A DNA stretch of 7,808 nt from Saccharofermentans sp. (GTDB taxonomy: Bacteria > Bacillota_A > Clostridia > Saccharofermentanales > Saccharofermentanaceae), in NCBI GenBank assembly GCA_024695565.1, contig JAILHX010000135.1, forward strand, positions 1 through 7,808, read 5' to 3'. The notes beneath the pieces are model-generated. The model saw nothing but the letters and a program-made list of their open reading frames with translations. It was not told where the DNA came from and ran no database searches. Shown in pieces: positions 1 through 5,567 of this stretch (positions within the stretch are counted from its first letter, which is position 1; the number at the start of each line of letters is the position of its first letter). The position numbers and the translations under genes are program-made.

Positions 1-1
1 A

Positions 2-349
2 ATCGACGATGATTTTAATACTATGATCGAGTGGGGTGAGGAGGAAAACCAACCTGATTTTGTCGAGTTTTTAAAGCACTTCCGTGATTCATATAAAGAA
101 AAGAAGCCGGTGATCATTGAGCAGGACGGAGTTGAGACAGAAGTAGTGATGAGTAGTCCGGTCCTGAGTTTTAAAAAGCCTTTCCCGGATTTTGATATCT
201 CTTTCATATATTTTAAGGATGAAAAGAGGAAAAAATTAGCTTCGTTCAGCTGGAAATATACATATATGCACATGATAAAAAAGATAGGCGAGAACAAGTT
301 CCACATCACGGCCGAGGAGAGTCCGGAAGCCACGATCTGGTTTAAGTAA
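2..349 (+). CDS. Hypothetical protein, 5'-truncated by the window edge
   Basis: The frame is open from the first bases of the window to a TAA at 347-349, giving about 115 residues. The first ATG in frame (position 23) has no purine-rich ribosome binding site before it, and the frame continues upstream as Ile-Asp-Asp-Asp-Phe-Asn-Thr. The true start is therefore probably outside the window and this is a C-terminal part. The visible protein is rich in charged and aromatic residues (EEEN, FKHF-like and SFSWKY segments). It has no signal peptide, membrane segment or catalytic motif that I can see. I do not recognise the family. Size, acidity and position beside other small orphan proteins are compatible with an immunity-like protein, but nothing in the sequence proves this. 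Base composition is distinctly AT-rich: about 28% GC in the line 181-240. Confidence 0.6.
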   Translation: MDDDFNTMIEWGEEENQPDFVEFLKHFRDSYKEKKPVIIEQDGVETEVVMSSPVLSFKKPFPDFDISFIYFKDEKRKKLASFSWKYTYMHMIKKIGENKFHITAEESPEATIWFK

Positions 350-367
350 AGAACAGTTATTGAGATT

Positions 368-502
368 ATGGGCAAGCAGATAAAATGTTACATGGATTTT
401 GACAGCTTCCTTCTTGTTGCTAATCCTGCATATGAAGGTAAGAAGTTCAAAACCAAAGAAAGGAGTTACCATGGGAAGACAGTTAGCGTTTTGGAAGTAT
501 GA
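368..502 (+). pseudogene. N-terminal gene stub overlapping the start of the next gene
   Basis: An ATG at 368 opens a 44-codon frame that begins MGKQIKCYMDFDSFLLVA and ends at TGA 500-502, inside the next gene in a different frame. The first 18 or so residues look like a genuine protein N-terminus. I recall clostridial hypothetical proteins that start with the pattern MGKQIK-Y-MD-ESFL-A and run to well over 100 residues, but I cannot check this here. After about residue 20 the sequence becomes basic and unstructured (KKFKTKERS), and it coincides with the ribosome binding site and start of the following gene. The simplest reading is the 5' end of a lost gene whose remainder was removed when the next gene was joined on. 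A functional 44-residue peptide, or a coupling leader for the next gene, cannot be excluded. The preceding ribosome binding site is weak (GAG at 362-364). Confidence 0.45.
459..465 (+). promoter_or_regulatory. Ribosome binding site deciding the start at 471
   Basis: AAAGGAG lies five bases before the ATG at 471. This decides the start of the next gene against an in-frame TTG at 399, which has no comparable site and would add 24 residues that do not resemble a folded domain. Confidence 0.8.
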
Positions 503-824
503 GGAAGGAATTTATCTTAATAACGAGGAAGTATATCAAAAGACATGCGGCAATGGTGAAACCGTATCAGGACTTGCAGAACTTCCTATAGCAGCTATAT
601 TGAGCAAAGCGAAAAAAGCATTCAGCGAATACGAGAGACTTGATGACTACAATTACGGCGGCCTGGAAGGATCATTTACTATCTATACCCAGCCGCAGTC
701 CGTAGTTTTTGATTGCAGCCTAAGAATGTCCGAGAAAGAACTGAATAAGATAATCGATCTGATGGCAGAGTTTGGCTGCCCGTATTACGATCCTCAGATC
801 GATGTAAGATTTGACGGAAAGTAA
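471..824 (+). CDS. Small uncharacterised cytoplasmic protein (MGRQLAFWKY family)
   Basis: This is a complete 117-residue protein starting MGRQLAFWKYEEGIYL and ending with a conserved-looking tail that contains MSEKELNKIIDLMAEFGCP, YDPQ and RFDGK. There is no signal peptide or membrane segment. A central segment (about residues 70-88) alternates hydrophobic and polar residues like beta strands (FTIYTQPQSVVFDC), and it is followed by one clear helix. I recall close relatives as hypothetical proteins scattered through Clostridia, often in clusters of other small orphan genes. I do not know of a demonstrated function. The shape (small, acidic, strand-rich, one C-terminal helix) fits immunity-type proteins, but this is inference. 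Start 471 is fixed by a strong ribosome binding site. The gene overlaps the preceding stub by 32 bases in another frame. Confidence 0.85.
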   Translation: MGRQLAFWKYEEGIYLNNEEVYQKTCGNGETVSGLAELPIAAILSKAKKAFSEYERLDDYNYGGLEGSFTIYTQPQSVVFDCSLRMSEKELNKIIDLMAEFGCPYYDPQIDVRFDGK

Positions 825-830
825 TATATA

Positions 831-854
831 AAAGCAACCAATGGTTGATGCTTT
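831..854. other. Imperfect inverted repeat after the 471-824 gene
   Basis: CAACC (835-839) and GGTTG (843-847) form a five-base stem with a three-base loop. AAAG (831-834) and CTTT (851-854) extend it across a three-base bulge. It begins six bases after the stop codon at 824, where a terminator would sit. It lacks a GC-rich stem and a run of T, so strong intrinsic termination is doubtful. It could be a weak terminator or an mRNA 3' structure. Confidence 0.3.
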
Positions 855-878
855 AAGCAAAACGGTTTGAGTAATACT

Positions 879-1919
879 ATGAGCGTATGTATGTATAGAA
901 TACCGATAACTCATTACTTTTATCCGGGAACGGATCCCTGGAAAAACATTATGAATCTTCCTGAGCAGGAGGCTTTCCGCGTTGCGGCAGAGCTGGCTGC
1001 CAAATACCCTGATAAGACGAGCTTCGGGCGTTTTGCGGATTTTGTTAATTACTATCCCAACAGGAAAAAGGCAGATAGATTTGTCCGCGAAGCATTTGTT
1101 AAGCTTGGCGGAAAACCTGAACTGATGCATCCGTATTCGTTTGTATTAGGAGAGAGCGAATACCTTAAGGATTGGTTTGATACAGACTGCAAAATAGTAT
1201 TAGACCTATTGGAGATTCCGGAAGATCAGATCAGTTTTACGCTTGGTGACAGTTGTGCTCTTTTAATTCATGGAGAGGAACCTGTTGTTCTGACCAAAGC
1301 CATGCTGCTTGATGGAATCAGCGCATGCGGCGGTTCAGTTGAAGAATACTGCAAAAAGTCATTAGGCAAGTATGCTTATGTTGAAGTCCAGCTGTGGATC
1401 CGCCCCTGTCTTATTACCACAGAAAGGCTGGTGATCAGGCCTGTTGAGGTTGATGACTTAGATGCAATTTACAGATATGCAGGTGATCCATCGATAGATA
1501 TGATGATGTTCCTTCCGAAGACTTATGAAGAGACAAAGGAATTCGTGGAGTTTGCCGTATCTGAATGGGCAAAGGAACAACCGGAAGACATGGAATTTGT
1601 GATCCTCTTAAATGGAGAGATCATTGGCGCTGTTAATCTGGAGTATGAGAATGACGGGAAATATGAGATCGGGTGGATCATCCGAGAGAATATGCGCGGA
1701 AAGGGATATGCTGCCGAAGCAGCAAAAGCATTGATGGATTATGCTTTCGATGTCTTGAACGCAGAGAAAATACAGGCACACTGCGACAGCAGGAATAAGG
1801 CATCCGAGAGTCTCATGAAAAAACTCGGCATGACTCTGATAGATGATACGGCAATAAGATACTATCCAAAGCGTGATGTCTTTTCCGGTGAATACCTTTA
1901 CGCCATTGCGAAAAGATGA
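879..1919 (+). CDS. Uncharacterised N-terminal domain fused to a GNAT N-acetyltransferase
   Basis: This 346-residue protein has two parts. Residues about 10-173 form an uncharacterised domain with the landmarks LPEQEAF, GGKPELMHPYSFVLGE, QISFTLGD and the ending YVEVQLW. I recall this pattern as a stand-alone clostridial hypothetical protein of about 180 residues. The second part begins at the LITTERLVIRP strand (about position 1410) and is a RimJ/RimL-like GNAT domain (Acetyltransf_3 type). It has the acetyl-CoA loop as RENMRGKGYAAEA and the following helix-turn as NKASESLMKKLGM. GNAT enzymes of this type transfer acetyl from acetyl-CoA to an amine on a protein terminus or small molecule; the substrate here is unknown. 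The start is uncertain: ATG 879 and ATG 891 both have weak ribosome binding sites, and TTG 867 is also in frame. The protein is presumably cytoplasmic. The fusion is unusual for both halves. Confidence 0.85.
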   Translation: MSVCMYRIPITHYFYPGTDPWKNIMNLPEQEAFRVAAELAAKYPDKTSFGRFADFVNYYPNRKKADRFVREAFVKLGGKPELMHPYSFVLGESEYLKDWFDTDCKIVLDLLEIPEDQISFTLGDSCALLIHGEEPVVLTKAMLLDGISACGGSVEEYCKKSLGKYAYVEVQLWIRPCLITTERLVIRPVEVDDLDAIYRYAGDPSIDMMMFLPKTYEETKEFVEFAVSEWAKEQPEDMEFVILLNGEIIGAVNLEYENDGKYEIGWIIRENMRGKGYAAEAAKALMDYAFDVLNAEKIQAHCDSRNKASESLMKKLGMTLIDDTAIRYYPKRDVFSGEYLYAIAKR

Positions 1920-1941
1920 TCCGTTTTGAAGGATACCCGAT

Positions 1942-1971
1942 TTGGAAAGACAGATATGTGTATGCTATAAC
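1942..1971 (+). promoter_or_regulatory. Extended -10 promoter for the transglutaminase-like lipoprotein gene
   Basis: A -35-like TTGGAA (1942-1947) is followed by an 18-base spacer and TATAAC (1966-1971), five of six matches to the consensus -10. TG at 1963-1964 gives the extended -10 form TGCTATAAC. Transcription would begin near 1978, leaving a short leader before the ATG at 2002. This suggests that the lipoprotein and the gene after it form a unit separate from the GNAT gene. It is a sequence match only. Confidence 0.55.
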
Positions 1972-2001
1972 AAAGCAAGTATTTATGGGGATAGGGAAAA
2001 G

Positions 2002-2994
2002 ATGAGAAGATTATTCTGCTTGTTATGCGCAATAGTTGTTCTGGCTTCTGGAATCTGTGCGGGCTGCAGTAGTTTAAATAGCGGAAATCCTGAAGCTTCC
2101 ACAGTTGAGACTGAAGCAACAAACAAAGGTGATGCGGTCCAACATGAGTTCAAGGCTTTTGTTTATTCAGACTTTTACAGAGAAATATATGACGAAGCCA
2201 CGGAAGAGACGTTCCGTGCTTATTGCGAAGCTGTGAGCAAGGGTGAGACTGAATTCGTCTGCGCGAGTGATGATTTTATGATCACAACCCGCCTGAAAAT
2301 GCTTGCAAGTGAATATATGCCGCTCGCCTATACGTATGCGAAAATCACGACCATTGATGCTGATAATGTTGCTCACATCGACTACGGCCTGTCAGCTGAT
2401 GAGTTCCTTGCTAAACTTGAAGCGTTTAAGAATAAGGTAATTCAGATCCTGGATGAGAGCTGCAAAGCCGGTTATTCTGACGCTGAGAATGCAATTGCCA
2501 TTTATGATTACTTCGCGAAGAACTTTACTTACACGACCTACACTTCTTCTTATGTTGTGATAATGGAGGGCAATGGTGTCTGCCAGGATTTTGCAAGTGC
2601 TTATGACTACCTGCTCGGTCAGGTCGGAATAGATGCTTGTGTCTGCAATTCGATGCTTAATAATCAGGTCCCGCATACCTGGTCTCTCATAAGAATAAAC
2701 GGAGAATACTATCATGCGGATCCCACATTCGCGTTATCAAATCCCGGAACGCTCAGGTACTTCGGATTTACTGATGAGATGAGATCTGCTTTGGACAACT
2801 ATGAGAAGGCTCCCTTTACATACGGTTTTGAATTGTATGAGGACAAAGGCGGGAAGTTCAAGTCACAGGATGACAGGTTCAGTGATCTATCAGATACTGC
2901 TGATTATGAACTTGATCTCGATAACGGTCAGATCAAATATGTTTCTGCCGGGAACGGTGAAGATAAAGTCTTTGTGGTAGAGCCGCAGAAGTAA
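2002..2994 (+). CDS. Lipoprotein with a transglutaminase-like (cysteine protease fold) domain
   Basis: This is a complete 330-residue protein. It starts with a lipoprotein signal: MRR, then a hydrophobic core and CAGC, with Cys22 as the likely lipidated residue. Cys at the -3 position is atypical. Residues 23-45 are a polar linker rich in Thr, Glu and Ser. The transglutaminase-like core lies at about 160-245. It carries the Cys-His-Asp triad: Cys194 in GNGVCQDFA, His225 in VPHTWSLI and Asp240 in YYHADPTF. In this superfamily the triad supports cross-linking, deamidation or peptide cleavage; most bacterial surface members are poorly understood and are thought to act on proteins or cell wall peptides. 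The protein should be anchored on the outer face of the membrane. The start is chosen because it sits just before the signal peptide and is preceded by a GGGA site, whereas TTG 1942 falls inside the promoter. The product is likely enzymatically active because all three residues are present. Confidence 0.9.
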   Translation: MRRLFCLLCAIVVLASGICAGCSSLNSGNPEASTVETEATNKGDAVQHEFKAFVYSDFYREIYDEATEETFRAYCEAVSKGETEFVCASDDFMITTRLKMLASEYMPLAYTYAKITTIDADNVAHIDYGLSADEFLAKLEAFKNKVIQILDESCKAGYSDAENAIAIYDYFAKNFTYTTYTSSYVVIMEGNGVCQDFASAYDYLLGQVGIDACVCNSMLNNQVPHTWSLIRINGEYYHADPTFALSNPGTLRYFGFTDEMRSALDNYEKAPFTYGFELYEDKGGKFKSQDDRFSDLSDTADYELDLDNGQIKYVSAGNGEDKVFVVEPQK

Positions 2995-2996
2995 CG

Positions 2997-3004
2997 TAAG
3001 GAGG
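2997..3004 (+). promoter_or_regulatory. Strong ribosome binding site before the flavin-reductase-like gene
   Basis: TAAGGAGG is a near-perfect Shine-Dalgarno sequence eight bases before the ATG at 3013 and only two bases after the upstream stop codon. It fixes the start and suggests co-transcription with the lipoprotein gene, since no promoter fits between them. Confidence 0.85.
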
Positions 3005-3012
3005 ATCAACAC

Positions 3013-3843
3013 ATGAAACTCAAAACAGAAATTTTCGAATCTTTTGATCAAGGCTGGCCCATACTGACGGCCGGAAATAAGGACAGCTTCAACATGATGA
3101 CCATCAGCTGGGGCGAGATGGGTACGCTTTGGGGCAAGCCCGTTGTAAGCGTTTTCGTGCGCGGATCGCGTTACACACATGAGTTCATGGACAAAGAGGA
3201 CTACTTCACCCTCACCTTTGTAGACCGCATGTGGTACAACGAACAACTTAAACTTCTCGGAGCGAAATCCGGAAGGAACATAGACAAGCTGAGGGAGACC
3301 GGATTTAAAATCTTCGAGCGTCCTTGCGGAATTTCCTTTGCCGATGCCAGGATGATCATTGTGTGCAGGAAGCTTTTTAAGCAGCAGCTGGACATGGACG
3401 CCATGCCGGAGGAAATAAGAACCAAGTTCTATAACGGCGGCGATCCCCATGATATGTACATCGGGGAAGTTATAGAGATCCTGTCCGACACCTACAAGGA
3501 CCAAAGAAGCGCCAATCTGTATAAGACGGGAGAAGGCACAGGTGATTCCTCGAGCCGCTGGACCGTATGCATGACAAAAAAAGGCGTGTATACAGCCGAA
3601 CTCTATTACATGGGCGCAGGCGGAGCGAGCCAATCGCTATATGAGATAGATAAGGATGTGTTCGATCAGGCGGGTACCTTTGAAGACGATGACTATAAGA
3701 CCGAGAACCTTATCAAGGAAAAAGGAAGGCGCCTTTATGAGGCGGCTGATGAAAGGCAGACCCAGCCCTGGCACGCCGTAGCTGACACAGACTATGATAA
3801 ATTGTGTTCCTGGGCCGACATAATGGGTGATAAAAAAGAATAA
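3013..3843 (+). CDS. Flavin reductase-like (flavoredoxin-type) protein with an extra C-terminal domain
   Basis: This is a complete 276-residue cytoplasmic protein. Residues about 10-157 match the FMN-binding split-barrel flavin reductase family (Flavin_Reduct type). The landmarks are GWPILTAG, FNMMTISWGEMGTLWGKP, VFVRGSRYTHEFM, FTLTF and the closing YIGEVIEIL. Relatives bind FMN and either reduce flavins or transfer electrons; the donor and acceptor cannot be told from this window. Such proteins usually end near residue 165-200. Here a linker rich in Gly and Ser (about 172-182) leads to a further domain of about 95 residues with the landmarks KKGVYTAELYYMGAGG, GTFEDDDYKTE, LYEAADERQTQPW and a C-terminal WADI. 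I do not recognise this domain by name. Sampled lines in the 5' part are GC-richer (48-57%) than the following gene (37-42%). The gene follows the lipoprotein gene by 18 bases, but the two products act on opposite sides of the membrane. Confidence 0.85.
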   Translation: MKLKTEIFESFDQGWPILTAGNKDSFNMMTISWGEMGTLWGKPVVSVFVRGSRYTHEFMDKEDYFTLTFVDRMWYNEQLKLLGAKSGRNIDKLRETGFKIFERPCGISFADARMIIVCRKLFKQQLDMDAMPEEIRTKFYNGGDPHDMYIGEVIEILSDTYKDQRSANLYKTGEGTGDSSSRWTVCMTKKGVYTAELYYMGAGGASQSLYEIDKDVFDQAGTFEDDDYKTENLIKEKGRRLYEAADERQTQPWHAVADTDYDKLCSWADIMGDKKE

Positions 3844-3877
3844 TGTGAGCAATTAATGTATTTGGAGGTCAAACAGC

Positions 3878-4029
3878 ATGGAGAATCGGTTTGATGAACT
3901 GATGAGTTCGTAACGAATCTGATCAAATGGCGAAAAGAGGGCGAACTCAATAAGATTATCATGGATGCGGCACGCGATGAGCATCTCCCAAATAACCGGT
4001 GTGCATATAAACAATTCATAGGAGATAAC
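3878..4029 (+). pseudogene. Frameshifted N-terminal gene stub before the 4030 gene
   Basis: A strong GGAGG site (3863-3867) precedes ATG 3878, whose frame reads MENRFDEL and then stops at TAA 3911-3913. Moving to the -1 frame at about 3899-3901 restores a sensible protein: DEFVTNLIKWRKEGELNK, then IIMDAARDEHLPNNRCAYK. This continues without a stop into the next gene. The amphipathic, helix-like character of the second part suggests a real coding sequence broken by loss of one base. No slippery heptamer is visible, so programmed frameshifting is unlikely. It is either a truncated leftover gene or a former N-terminal extension of the next protein. I favour the first because the next gene has its own ribosome binding site. 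The short 11-residue reading could still act as a leader peptide. Confidence 0.5.
4020..4025 (+). promoter_or_regulatory. Ribosome binding site deciding the start at 4030
   Basis: AGGAGA lies four bases before the ATG at 4030. It supports that start over the in-frame ATG at 3961, which has no purine-rich site and belongs to the broken upstream stub. Confidence 0.7.
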
Positions 4030-4671
4030 ATGGATAGAACGATCGATACGTCAGAATACGGATTAAGCATTTATTCTATGGACACGTTTACCTCTTTCCT
4101 GAAAAGAGAGAAGATCAAGTCCAAGAAGCTGTTAGCATTGTTTCAGAAAGATAAGAAGACTTTTCTCAAGATGCAGGAAGAAGGGATCTGGATTCCTTTA
4201 CCTGAGATCGATGGCGTTACTTATGTTATCAAGATCAAAAACCTGAATGAAGAATTTGATGACCAGTGGGAAAAGGTTCTGGAGTATGACGGGTTCAATC
4301 TTGAGGTTAAAGATGGTATTTGGATATCGGATACAGGCTCATTTTTGAAGTTCGACGAGGCTTTATACCGCAGTGAAGGCCAAGAATCCACAGGCAATTT
4401 CGGAATGGTTCATTATGATTCGAATAAGGAAAGATGGTATACCACAATTGACGGGACCAAGGTCTACTCAGATGTATGGTGCGACATTCCTTCAGGTAAA
4501 TATCTGCTCACGATCAGAGGATATGCTAAGAAGGAAATCGTTGACCGGAAGGCAGTAAATTACGGTTATCAATTTGAACTGACCGAAACTGAAGGCTTTG
4601 AAGGATATAAGAATCCCAGAGAAGGTTATGAGTTCAATATTGGAGGAAAAAGAGATGCTGAAGAAATTTGA
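4030..4671 (+). CDS. Uncharacterised soluble protein, first of a coupled gene pair
   Basis: This is a complete 213-residue protein starting MDRTIDTSEYGLSIYSMD. There is no signal peptide or membrane span. The first 50 or so residues look helical (FTSFLKREKIKSKKLLALF). The rest looks strand-rich, with landmarks WIPLPEIDGVTYVIK, VKDGIWISDTGSFLKFD, a DIPSGKYLLTIRGYA segment and NYGYQFELTETEGFEGYKNPRE near the end. I recall similar clostridial hypothetical proteins beginning at the same Met-Asp-Arg, but I know no function and no formal family name. The last seven codons (KRDAEEI) overlap the start of the next gene, and the GGAGG of that gene lies within the codons just before them. This implies coupled translation. 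An immunity-like or structural partner role with the next protein is speculation. Confidence 0.85.
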   Translation: MDRTIDTSEYGLSIYSMDTFTSFLKREKIKSKKLLALFQKDKKTFLKMQEEGIWIPLPEIDGVTYVIKIKNLNEEFDDQWEKVLEYDGFNLEVKDGIWISDTGSFLKFDEALYRSEGQESTGNFGMVHYDSNKERWYTTIDGTKVYSDVWCDIPSGKYLLTIRGYAKKEIVDRKAVNYGYQFELTETEGFEGYKNPREGYEFNIGGKRDAEEI

Positions 4672-5461
4672 AAGCAAGTTTGAAAATGAAGAAAAAGAAA
4701 TCACGGTTTTGATGAGAGACCGCTGCAACGGAGCTTCGGTTCTGGATGACAAGTGGCTCAGACCTTCTGCCGATTTTGCCGCTTTATATGATGATGAGAC
4801 CGGAGAAGTAAAGGAAGAATCCGGAAGACTCGAGTGGCTCATTAAAAGAGATCCGGATAGAAAAGGTTTCGGCTATGATTTTGAACAATACGGGATCTAC
4901 AAGCTTCTTGTCCGTAAAAGCGTGTATTCGGAAGACACATATATGCTTGTGAAAGTCCTGGAAGAAGATGTTCAGAACGAGAAGCTCCTTGAATTCAAGA
5001 AGCAATTCTCAAAACCTGTTTTGATCGAAACAAAATATGGGAAATTTGAATTGGAAAGAGAATATTCCTGGTTTGCAGCTGAAATCGAATTAGGAGGATT
5101 TACTCCTTCTGTTTACCTTGAAACAGATGAAGAAGACGGGAACACAGCAGATGGCGCTCTGCAGGCTTTCATTAGAATGGCTGACGGGTTTGCTGAATTC
5201 GATAAAAAGGCCAAAGAATATGCGGCACAAGAACTTTTGGATCTGGCAAACGAATGGCTTGAAGATGATGAACGTGAAGACAAGCCCGATGAAATAACAG
5301 GAGAAATGTTTATGGATGTGATGGAAGTATCAGAGATAACATTTTCTCCCGATGGAAGTATTTCATTACTTTACCATGATGGAGGTATGTTCTGGGGCCA
5401 TGTCATCGAGATAAGTGCTGAATCAGACGGAACATTTTCTGATGCCAATATTGCAGGATGA
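4655..5461 (+). CDS. DUF2262-type protein
   Basis: This is a complete, strongly acidic 268-residue cytoplasmic protein. The C-terminal half (about residues 120-268) fits the DUF2262 family as I remember it: YGKFELEREYSWFAAEIELGG, the alternation AEFDKKAKEYAAQELLDLANEW, DGSISLLYHDGGMFWGHVIEIS, and a final DANIAG. The N-terminal half (about 15-115) has the landmarks DRCNGAS, LEWLIKRDP, YDFEQYGIYKLLVR and TYMLVKVLEEDVQN. I recall it accompanying DUF2262 in other clostridial proteins. The molecular function is unknown, and an immunity-protein role is only a guess from context. The start at 4655 is set by GGAGG (4642-4646) eight bases upstream. An in-frame upstream ATG at 4598 lies inside the preceding gene without a site. 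It overlaps the preceding gene by 17 bases. Confidence 0.88.
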   Translation: MLKKFESKFENEEKEITVLMRDRCNGASVLDDKWLRPSADFAALYDDETGEVKEESGRLEWLIKRDPDRKGFGYDFEQYGIYKLLVRKSVYSEDTYMLVKVLEEDVQNEKLLEFKKQFSKPVLIETKYGKFELEREYSWFAAEIELGGFTPSVYLETDEEDGNTADGALQAFIRMADGFAEFDKKAKEYAAQELLDLANEWLEDDEREDKPDEITGEMFMDVMEVSEITFSPDGSISLLYHDGGMFWGHVIEISAESDGTFSDANIAG

Positions 5462-5567
5462 TATAAGAACAAACCTAGTGTTATTATGCCGAATGACGTG
5501 ATAATGAACATTGAGCAGCGAACTCTTATATTGTTGCTATTCGAAAATTGGGGAAACGGAATGCGTT
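5462..5567. other. 106-base intergenic region with a bulged inverted repeat
   Basis: TGTTATTAT (5479-5487) and ATAATGAACA (5501-5510) can pair over nine bases with a single bulged G, around a 13-base loop. No T-run follows, so an intrinsic terminator is unlikely; an operator or mRNA structure is possible. Promoter candidates are weak: GATAAT at 5500-5505 matches five of six -10 bases but has no good -35, and TTGAGC at 5511-5516 has only TGCTAT at a suitable distance. A promoter for the next lipoprotein gene is expected here but cannot be placed with confidence. Confidence 0.3.

Noticed and set aside
360..386. Promoter candidate TTGAGA with TAAAAT before the 471 gene
   Set aside because: The spacer is only 15 bases and the match overlaps the stub, so it is too weak to list as a feature.
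399..470. Upstream TTG start that would lengthen the 471-824 gene
   Set aside because: It has no ribosome binding site, and the added residues come from the overlapping stub read in another frame. AAAGGAG before 471 is decisive.
1942..2001. Upstream TTG start for the transglutaminase-like lipoprotein
   Set aside because: It would place the signal peptide 20 residues inside the protein, and the segment contains the predicted promoter.
2890..3633. Antisense open frame of 247 codons on the minus strand
   Set aside because: It lies opposite two well-supported genes, its translation shows no recognisable domain, and it coincides with the GC-richer flavin-reductase-like gene, where stop codons are rarer on the opposite strand.
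3895..3913. Programmed -1 ribosomal frameshift at the 3878 stub
   Set aside because: There is no slippery heptamer and no clear downstream stem or pseudoknot. A simple one-base loss explains the break better.
4373..4558. Sixty-one-codon plus-strand frame inside the 4030-4671 gene
   Set aside because: It is fully contained in a supported gene, in another frame, and has no ribosome binding site or domain character.
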